DNA of 64,000 nucleotides from Gongronella butleri (lineage: Eukaryota; Mucoromycota; Mucoromycetes; Mucorales; Cunninghamellaceae): positions 310,001-374,000 of the forward strand of contig JAIWZP010000031.1 of the NCBI GenBank assembly GCA_025201375.1, written 5' to 3'. Position numbers and translations under genes: made by a program. Below the pieces are notes generated by a model. It was not told the origin of the DNA. It ran no database searches and saw only the letters and a list, made by a program, of their open reading frames with translations. Below are positions 57,251 to 64,000 of this stretch, piece by piece (position 1 is the stretch's first letter; the number at the start of each line of letters is the position of its first letter).

Positions 57251-58211
57251 CCGAGTTCCAAGCTGATTTGTCACTAACAATGGCTTTCATGAACTGTTTC
57301 CTGCTAAACTTTAACAAATGGTTTTAAATTTAAAAGTGTTCGAGGTGGCTACAAAAGACGCACTTGGAATCAAGCTTGACAGAAATCAAATTACTGGAGC
57401 GCCAGCAACTGCTAATTTTGGTTATATTTTTGAGAATTCTGATGCAGAGCACGATCCTGTTTGCGCCCAAGCGTCTCAGATGTTTTACACACGCTTTGAG
57501 CGTGCGTGAGTCGCGTGCGTTGCAAGCCCAGATTACTTGGCTATATAAAAAAAAAGCCAATACCATTGCACGAGCTTAATCAGACACGTCATCCATAGGA
57601 TGGTCATCAATGCCAAGCAAAACAAGACGCGACAATGGCACCGAATCGTTCTCTTCGAGCATGAATATTTGTTTACATAGCACCGTCCACGCGTCGCCTC
57701 TCCATGGATGAATGAAACCACACGTTTTTCTGTTTTTCCCCCACTATATTGGCGTTTCGCTCGCGATTTTACTTTTTTTTTTTGACTGGGGATGATTTGT
57801 TGACGTGTTGCTCAGAATGGCAATTCGTAACTCTATGCGGAGCACGACACGCAGATCCAGCTGCGCGTCAAAAAAAAACCCCCCAAAACCTATTTTGGCT
57901 TCAAAATCCGATTTTTGGCTCATGTTTCCTCGAATGTAGAGGCCAAGAGTGAGTGTGCAAGGAGGAAACCCGCGATGTCCTCTCTTGCTCCATGTCATTG
58001 AACGCGCGCCACCGGTCTTTTTTAGAGTGAATTAATGCCTTTTTTAATCTTTAGCCATGATGAAGAATTTGTGATAGGAGAGAGTGTGTATGAAATGGTG
58101 TAATTACAAGAAACCCAAAGTGTGGAAAGGAAGCAAAATGGCCAGGGAGAGAGGGTTTTTTAAAAAAGGAGGAGGGAAGGATCATCTGAGGGAGCTTTTT
58201 TTTTTTCTCAC

Positions 58212-59075
58212 TCATGGAGAAAAAAATGTTTCGTAGGGGCCAGGGGGTTCTATGTCGTCTGCCAGAAAAGGAGAAGACGCGGAAAGGGTGAGTTGTGCTT
58301 GGTAGGGCTGAATGGATCTGCGCGGCTCGACATTGTTGTTGCCATGGCTAGGAGTTGTGGGGCGCTGGAGTGTGTTTGCGTCGTCCTTTGGTAGGTGATG
58401 GGTGGCGAGGATGGTTGTGTCGACAAGTGTATGTGTTGGGGAGATGGCGATGTGGTCATTGTGTGGGTAGGAGGGCGGAGGTGCCTTGATTTCGTGGTTG
58501 GACAGGTAACCAGGGGGTTTCTTGTCCCATTGGCTGCTTGCGGCGGATCCGAGGCTAGACCACGATCGGTTGTTGCTTGGTACACTGTAGGTATCTAATG
58601 GGGTGCCTCTGTTCTTGTTGTATCTGCGATTGTCGCGGCGAATCCGCGTAAACATCCACCACGCGCACAACACACACATGGCGAGAAACATGGTGCCGCC
58701 AATGACACTGCTGACAATGATTGGCGTCATATTCACGTCATTCTGGCCATTTACTGTCGTGGGTGTCGCGGCGTCGCCCACTTTTCCGGCAACAGACGTC
58801 ACCGTTGCCGCATTGGCACGCGTCATGCTGACATCGGGTGCCATACTCGACACAACGACCATGGGCGATGCCGTGGCCATGGGCGACGACGACATGACCA
58901 TCTTTGGGGCGCCACCGCCGCCCTTTTTGCCTGAAGACGACGATGGATGAGCCGCCGCCGCCGCCCCCGCGCCACCCGTGCTGTGCACCGTGGGCCTATT
59001 TGGCGGCAATGCATAATATTGACTTTGCCGCGCCCCAGACGGACTCATAGCTACAATAACGGGACGTCGATACAT
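58212..59075 (-). CDS. single-pass membrane protein with PY motifs
   Basis: 287 residues in one exon, starting at the ATG at 59075 (MYRRPVIVAMSPSG). The N-terminal ~110 residues are Ser/Ala/Thr/Gly-rich, like an O-glycosylated stalk. One strong transmembrane segment follows (IIVSSVIGGTMFLAMCVLCA, about 117-140), ending in WWMFTRIRRDNRRYNKNR, so the basic C-terminal side should be cytosolic. The ~145-residue tail carries two PPxY motifs close together (KKPPGYLSNHE and PPPSYPHND) that could recruit WW domains of a Rsp5/Nedd4 ubiquitin ligase. No cleavable signal peptide is visible; an upstream in-frame hydrophobic stretch lacks an ATG. The layout resembles Mid2/WSC-like or SKG6-type fungal wall sensors, but no family signature is seen. 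Confidence 0.7.
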   Translation of the reverse strand: MYRRPVIVAMSPSGARQSQYYALPPNRPTVHSTGGAGAAAAAHPSSSSGKKGGGGAPKMVMSSSPMATASPMVVVSSMAPDVSMTRANAATVTSVAGKVGDAATPTTVNGQNDVNMTPIIVSSVIGGTMFLAMCVLCAWWMFTRIRRDNRRYNKNRGTPLDTYSVPSNNRSWSSLGSAASSQWDKKPPGYLSNHEIKAPPPSYPHNDHIAISPTHTLVDTTILATHHLPKDDANTLQRPTTPSHGNNNVEPRRSIQPYQAQLTLSASSPFLADDIEPPGPYETFFSP

Positions 59076-60448
59076 GGATGCAAGGGGGAAAAGAAAAAAA
59101 GAAATAGAAATAGAAAAAACAAACAAAAATCACAGAAAGAGAGAGAGAGAGAGAAGAATCCCGGGATGGAGGGAGGGGAGAGAGTGAAGGAAATGGACGT
59201 CTTGAGCAAGAAAAAAAAAAAGCAGGATTAAAAAGAAGGAGGACGAGGGGTTCTTGATAAAAGGGAAAACGAAAATAAAGTGTACCACCCCATCTTTTTT
59301 TATGGATATCATAACAATGGGTAAAAATGCGTTCTCACCCACTCATCCCACGCACGTCTGTTTGAAACCTTGCATCTGCATCTGGCATGAATAGGATGGA
59401 CATGGAGGTGCGTGATAAAAAAAAGGAATCGAGGAACGGGTCCATTAGAAAGAGCAGAAAAATAAAAGAATAGGAGACCAAGGGCAAGCGAGCCCTTTTG
59501 ATATGCATGACCTGCATGAACAAGGACAGGTAAAAAGAAAGGATGCGGTCCAACTTCTCTCCGTCTTGCCCTTGGTCCTCCCTTCTTTTTCTCCCTTTTT
59601 TTTGTTTGGTGTACTGACGATAGGTCACAGCGACGAATTGGGCCATGCATCGGGGCACGCAGTAGACACACTCGACTCCAAGGATCCCCAAGACGCATGT
59701 TGTCGATCCCTTTTGACTTGAGTCCAAGGCGATGGGAAAAGGGGGGAAAGGTTCATCTTACATTTTGGAGCGCGATTAGACGCGCTTTGTCGCCAGTGTG
59801 GGGGACGCGTCGCGCGGTCAGCCAATTTCCGTCCCAGATGAACCAATTGGTCACTGACTGGGAAAAAGGCTGCCAATTGGGGGAGCAAAAAGGGAGGAAG
59901 TGCGGGTCTTTTCACTCTTTTATGCTATTTTTTCGTGGGGCTGAAGGTAAAGTTGCTTGGGTGTGTGGTTGCACGAGACGAAGATCGCAAATTTTCGCTT
60001 GATTGACCAATTTTTGTATCTTGTCGTCACCGGCAAACCTTAAATCCCGGGATGACGAGCGCCACAAGCCCGCCATTGGTCATTTTCTTGGCATTGGGGG
60101 CCGTGTTTTCAAACGTGTTTGCCGCGCGTCTCTTTTTCCGCGTCTTTTTCTTTTTTTTTTTCAAGGTGCCTATGGTCCGCTCGGGTTCCATTCTTCCATG
60201 CGGCGCCACTTGAGACGCGGAGCTGCGTGGCATTGAGCGGGAAAAAGGACAAAATTAAAAATATAAAAAATAGAAAGCCATTATGCGTATGGCTAGCGGG
60301 GTGCGGCATCTGCGGCGTTTTAAACAAGGATCGACCGAAAACAGAAAAGGGCTCCTTGAAAGGCCTACCCCCTTTTAAACTAATTTTTTTTTCTTTTCTT
60401 CTCTTTTTTTTTTCCTTGTTGCTTGTTTTTTTGTTTTTTTTTGTCGAT
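59076..60448. other. gene-free stretch upstream of the O-fucosyltransferase-like gene
   Basis: It holds a (GA)n tract (59136-59154) and A/T runs. A CT-rich leader with T-runs (60381-60444) precedes the ATG at 60449. No gene is recognised. Confidence 0.5.
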
Positions 60449-61798
60449 ATGAATCCTGGTCGGTACCTTGCCGTTGGCTTTGGGCTTGGTATTTTGATGC
60501 TTTTGATGCTTCACTTGCGTCTAGAGACGCGGGTGCGGCGAGATGAGTTTGGACCGGCCGAATTTGACGAAAAGTATATCAGCTATATGCCTCACAGCGG
60601 GCTGCACAACCAACGGATTGCGCTGATCAATGCCGCGATGATTGCACTTGCGCTGAACCGGACGCTGATCATGCCCGAGCTGAATCTGGGCTTTGCGACG
60701 TATTGGCGTCCGTCCATTCCTCTTGCACATCGTCTGGACGACTGTGTTGGGCAATCGCTTCATGCGCTGCAGACCAAGGAGCGTGGAAAGTGGTATTTGC
60801 CGAATTGCACCGATTACAAAAACTATTTGCCCATGGCCGTGGACAGCATCTTTGATTTGAGGATCCTAGAACAAATGGGCATCAAGACGATCCAGCGGCG
60901 GCATATGCAGCTCGATTACTTTGCACGCTATTGGGGGATTCCGCAGGACAGCCGCAACCAGTCCATGGTGCACCAGATTCCCGACAGGACTCGCTACTCG
61001 GTGCAAGTGTTGGATAAGCCGGACGCCGATCGTAAAAACATCCGGTACGAGCGGACCATCACGTTTGGCGAGCTGGCGCAGCACCACGAGCCGTTTTTGT
61101 TGTTCAATTCGCTGTTTGGGTCGAGTCGGCTTGCTCTGAGCGATAGCCGATGGGTTCGCGCGCGCGAGCAGATGCGTCAAGAGATTGGCTTGCGCCAGCC
61201 ACACGTGATGAACGCATCGTTGGACGTTGTTTCGAAATTGGGCGGGCCTGGCAACTTTGTGTCTGCGCATATCCGCATGGGCGACGGTGCGTTCAAGCAA
61301 TTGATGAATGAGACCATGGAACAGGTCCGCAACAAGCTGATCCATCTGAGCAATGACGACGCGCTCAATCAAACCACTCTTGCGTCTGTTGTTGCCTTGC
61401 GCGGTCGCCCTGCAGACCGCCTTGCGCGATGCTTGCAATTGCAGCCGCCGCGCCATCATCGATTTGGCCTGATCTACGTCTCCACGGATGCCCCGGATCC
61501 TCACAACACACTTGCCCATTTATACGACGAATTCGCTTGCTTATTCAGCCTCCAGGACTTTGGCGACGTGGCAAAGACAACCATTGCCATGGACTTGCCG
61601 CTCTTTGCCCCGCGTATCCCTCACAAAGACGACAGTCCCCCCGTCATCACCACCAAAGGATCCGTGCTTTTGCCCCTGATCGATGCAGAAATCGCCTCCC
61701 TTGGCTCCCATTTTGTCCCAACCCCAAAAAGCACCTTCTCAAGCTACATCACCAACCGCAACAAACGTTTCCAGCGCCTCTACGACCCGTCATCATGA
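60449..61798 (+). CDS. O-fucosyltransferase-like type II membrane protein
   Basis: 449 residues, single exon, starting MNPGRYLAVGFGLGILMLLM: a short cytosolic end and one signal-anchor segment, as in Golgi glycosyltransferases. SGLHNQRIALINAAMIALAL and NRTLIMPELNLGF match the N-terminal nucleotide-sugar motif of GDP-fucose O-fucosyltransferase-type enzymes. VSAHIRMGDGAF holds the H-x-R-x-G-D motif, and RFGLIYVSTDAPDP is the third family block. One NCT and several other N-glycosylation sequons (NRT, NQS, NAS, NET, NQT) are present. Several fungi carry expanded families of such proteins; the acceptor is unknown and fucose itself is not certain. Confidence 0.85.
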   Translation: MNPGRYLAVGFGLGILMLLMLHLRLETRVRRDEFGPAEFDEKYISYMPHSGLHNQRIALINAAMIALALNRTLIMPELNLGFATYWRPSIPLAHRLDDCVGQSLHALQTKERGKWYLPNCTDYKNYLPMAVDSIFDLRILEQMGIKTIQRRHMQLDYFARYWGIPQDSRNQSMVHQIPDRTRYSVQVLDKPDADRKNIRYERTITFGELAQHHEPFLLFNSLFGSSRLALSDSRWVRAREQMRQEIGLRQPHVMNASLDVVSKLGGPGNFVSAHIRMGDGAFKQLMNETMEQVRNKLIHLSNDDALNQTTLASVVALRGRPADRLARCLQLQPPRHHRFGLIYVSTDAPDPHNTLAHLYDEFACLFSLQDFGDVAKTTIAMDLPLFAPRIPHKDDSPPVITTKGSVLLPLIDAEIASLGSHFVPTPKSTFSSYITNRNKRFQRLYDPSS

Positions 61799-62358
61799 AA
61801 TCCCTGCATCCTCATTCATCATCCACCCCCTGTCTCTCCCCCATTTTTTCTGTTTTTCTATTTATTACGCTCTTTTTGTCCTTCTTGTGCATATTTTAGA
61901 TACCAATTCCCCCTCCTCCCCCCTTGTGCTTTTCCTTGAATTAAACCCGCATCATTGTGTTGATTTCATGCAAATTGTATTTCACTGCGATCACTAAAAA
62001 AAAAAATCACTAAAAAACGAGAAAAGAAAAAGAAACTACATACAAAAAAAAAAAAAAAAAAAAAGAGAGGAAAGCACGCCATGAAGCGAGTGCGCGAAAA
62101 TGAGCAAAAGAGCAAGGAGTGGCCAGGGAAAGAGGATTAAAAATAGGTCATGTCGTCTTCCGAAGACTAAAAAAAAAAAAAAGAGAGAGAGAGAAAAAGC
62201 AAGATGAGCGCGTGTTCTTGACACGAGAGCGAGCGAATATTTGCTACGTACATCTTCTTCAAACGTGCTACACGATTGGAAAGAAAAAAAAGAGGAAATC
62301 AGAAGGTCAATTCAAGCATTGATCACAAAAAATCACATGGAAGTCCATCCCAAACACT
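61799..62358. other. intergenic region between convergent genes
   Basis: T-rich left half and A-rich right half (62044-62064, A run; 62165-62190 with (GA)n), as expected for two facing 3' UTRs. No gene is seen. Confidence 0.5.
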
Positions 62359-62845
62359 TTACGATTCACCAAGCAGGCCCTGAAGATCACGGATCTGGTC
62401 CTTTAGGTCGTTCTTTGCGGATATCAGCTGGCGGATGTGGTCGATGGCTGTTTTAAAAAAAAAAAAAATTGAACAATTTCAGTAAAAATCACAAAAAAAA
62501 CGAGCAATTGAGGTTACATTTCTGCAGGATCAGCGCCTCGCTCCTGTTGCCAGAGTTGAGTGCGGGGACAATTTCAATGAGCTGATCAAAGCCCAAGCGG
62601 ATATTCTGTCGTCGCTTCTGTTCCGAGGCAATATGGTTGGCTTTCTTCTCTGCCTCCGTCAACAGCTCGTGTGGAGCCTTGCGGCTGCGGCGCTCCTTGG
62701 CAGGCGGTGGTGGGGTATCGTCGTCTTGATCGAGCGCTCGCTTTTGTGTGGTGCCTGTTGTCGACGACTTGGTGTCGACGGCAGAAGACGAGCCGTCGTC
62801 CGTCGTGGTCGTCGTGGACGGTGGTTGTGTGACAGGGGCAGACAT
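62359..62845 (-). CDS. small bHLH transcription factor (INO4/MLX-like), 2 exons
   Basis: Exons 62845-62518 and 62447-62359 join in frame (AAAT|GTAACC...ACAG) to give 138 residues. A disordered Ser/Thr/Asp-rich N-terminus with a possible nuclear signal (KERRSRKAP) is followed by a C-terminal bHLH. The basic region and helix 1 read ANHIASEQKRRQNIRLGFDQ, then LIEIVPALNSGNRSEALILQ; helix 2 in exon 2 reads SIDHIRQLISAKNDLKDQIR. His-x3-Glu-x3-Arg (H, E, R spaced for E-box contact) is intact. The SEQKRR-NIR-GFDQL pattern is like INO4 and MLX-type partners that work as heterodimers. The target pathway is not visible; lipid-gene control would be a guess from INO4. Confidence 0.88.
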
Positions 62846-63377
62846 ATGAAAAAAGAGCGTCTATGCGTGTGGCGTTAAATATACAAAAAGTCGACGGGTC
62901 CAACAGTGACGGAGCGCAGGGCAAAAGAAAAAAGAGACCGTGGACAGTGAGAAATGAATAAGAAAAGGAGAAAAGAGGTACAAAAAAGGCAAAGCAGCAT
63001 TGTCGCTGACTTTTTTAAGGTCGTGTGAGAAAACGTTTCGTGATTGGGAGCCCCGATGCACACCGCTTGAAATGCCGGCTGACTCGACATTTTCACTATT
63101 TTGCGCAAAACTGCCAAAAACAATGCATTTTGACCCTGAGTCAATGTCCCCGCAGCAACTCTCGGCATCTTCAATCACAATCACCTCGCAAAAAGTCGGA
63201 TTCCCCATGTCAATGGTTTTTGCAGCACAAAAAAAAAAAGGCCAATTTGTGATAAAATTGATTTTTTTTCATGCATCGAGTGCCGACAGACGCGTCGGTG
63301 AGTCAAAAAACAAAAAAAGAACGTAAGACCCCATCTGATCACTTTTTCTTTTCGCTTTCTTTTGGCTTGCTTTCAAG
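62846..63377. promoter_or_regulatory. divergent region between bHLH and SANT genes
   Basis: This 532-bp stretch has no gene. It contains T/C-rich leaders on both sides and a few A-runs. Confidence 0.45.
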
Positions 63378-64000
63378 ATGGTAACGTCCCTTTTTGTTGT
63401 TTTTTTTTTCTTTTATTGTTCTTGTGCTCGACTGACTCTCTTTTTCACGCTTTTTCTCTCCCTGGTTTGCTTCGCGTCGTCATTTGCTCTCCCATAGACC
63501 ACTGCTGTAAGCTTTGCTTTGTGTGCCTTTTTCTTCTTGGCGCAGCGTTTTCGTGATTTTTCTCAATGTTTGTTATTTTTTCATAGTCTCGACACGGCAA
63601 AGCGTGGACCGAACAGGAGCTGGCGACGCTTGTGGCTCGCAAGGAAGCCAATGTGTCAGACGAACAAATTGCCATTGAACTTGGGCGCAAGGCGACGGCG
63701 GTGAAGCTGCGGTATAAGCAGCATTGTCGCGGCGCAGGTGCCCGTTTGCCATTGGTCAAGCCTTGTTCGACCTCGTCGGCTGCTGCCGGAAGTAGCACTA
63801 CAGAGACCGAGGTACAATGGGCAAAGGGGGACAAAAAAGCGGATGTTGTGCCTGGCGTGGTGCCTTGGTCGCCCGAGAGCGATTGGATGCTCATCGAGTT
63901 CCGCGCCATCCACTTGCCACTGTATGCCATTGGCAATGAATTGACGCCACGCCGCACGTACGACGAGGTCAAGGGGCGCTGGGCAAAGCTGGGCCGCCCA
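63378..64000 (+). CDS. double SANT/Myb-domain protein, 5' part only
   Basis: The gene runs off the right edge. Exon 3 starts at 63587 and has an in-frame stop just upstream, so it needs an earlier start. The neatest reading is exon 1 = ATG alone (63378-63380, followed by GTAACG), exon 2 = nine bases (63498-63506, coding Thr-Thr-Ala, flanked by ATAG and GTAAGC) and exon 3 from 63587 (SRHGKAWTEQELATLVARKE). Two Myb/SANT-like helical repeats follow: KAWTEQELATLV...ELGRKATAVKLRYKQHC and VPWSPESDWMLIEFRAI...RRTYDEVKGRWAKLG. This suggests a DNA- or chromatin-binding protein; the family cannot be fixed without the rest. Confidence 0.6.

Larger units (their letters stand above)
56005..58211. other. 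gene-free stretch with a family A repeat
   Basis: AATAAA at 56022-56027 probably ends cyclin L. 56270-57250 is a full family A copy. 57250-58211 is unique AT-rich DNA with short homopolymers; no gene is seen on either strand. Confidence 0.55.

Noticed and set aside
59309..59727. Overlapping minus-strand frames of ~130 codons upstream of the fucosyltransferase-like gene
   Set aside because: Low-complexity Phe/Leu/Lys-rich translations of pyrimidine tracts, without splice partners or any recognisable domain.
1..64000. tRNA or rRNA genes
   Set aside because: I looked for TTCGA-type T-loops paired with plausible A-boxes and acceptor stems and for rRNA-like blocks and found none that folded convincingly; a tRNAscan run would be decisive.

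Overview
The window is nuclear DNA of a fungus, most likely an early-diverging (zygomycete-grade, Mucoromycota-like) lineage. This rests on inference. Genes are split by many short spliceosomal introns of about 50-130 nt. There are Zn2Cys6 and SREBP-type transcription factors, an Ndc10/GCR1_C-type Crypton tyrosine recombinase, and FANCD2, which many yeasts have lost. No bacterial operons, rRNA, tRNA or CRISPR were found. All exon structures below were deduced by reading splice sites and keeping the frame; no transcript evidence was available.

Layout: 0.15-2.1 kb holds two divergently transcribed small genes, one with a mitochondrial presequence and one unrecognised. 2.1-6.6 kb is repeat-rich intergenic DNA with a CCAAT/TATA-like promoter, a 153-bp duplication and one doubtful small membrane-protein frame. 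6.7-12.75 kb (-) is clathrin heavy chain, divergent from a YBL028C/LLPH-type nucleolar protein (13.05-13.45 kb, +). 14.87-15.67 kb (+) is pICln, with an apparent 1-base frameshift, ending 42 bp from the convergent MAT2B-like gene (15.71-17.18 kb, -). That gene is divergent from a TPR/Mlp nuclear-basket coiled-coil protein (17.34-23.30 kb, +). 25.03-26.55 kb (-) encodes a zinc-ribbon protein with a SUMO-interacting motif, divergent from a DDHD-domain phospholipase (26.97-29.68 kb, +). A Zn2Cys6 factor (31.35-32.54 kb, -), a PEBP protein (33.68-34.76 kb, +) and eIF1 (35.17-35.82 kb, -) follow.

35.8-45.97 kb is the least gene-rich block. It holds a ~510-520-bp tandem repeat, a ~50-bp minisatellite, a GAGACTCAT satellite, dispersed repeats and an apparently intact Crypton (40.43-43.02 kb, -). 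45.97-52.59 kb (+) is a 27-exon FANCD2 gene that keeps the counterpart of the monoubiquitinated lysine. It is followed by a short SREBP (52.97-54.45 kb, -), cyclin L (55.04-56.00 kb, +), more repeats, a single-pass membrane protein with PY motifs (58.21-59.08 kb, -), an O-fucosyltransferase-like type II membrane protein (60.45-61.80 kb, +), a small bHLH factor (62.36-62.85 kb, -) and the 5' part of a double SANT/Myb gene running off the right edge.

The genes do not form one pathway; most are housekeeping (vesicle coat, snRNP assembly, translation initiation, nuclear pore, interstrand-crosslink repair, splicing cyclin). The unusual content is between them: at least two previously unnamed (to me) dispersed non-coding repeat families, several tandem arrays, an excess of the heptamer TACTGTA/TACAGTA confined to gene-free DNA, and introns whose A-run after the donor and T-run before the acceptor can pair.
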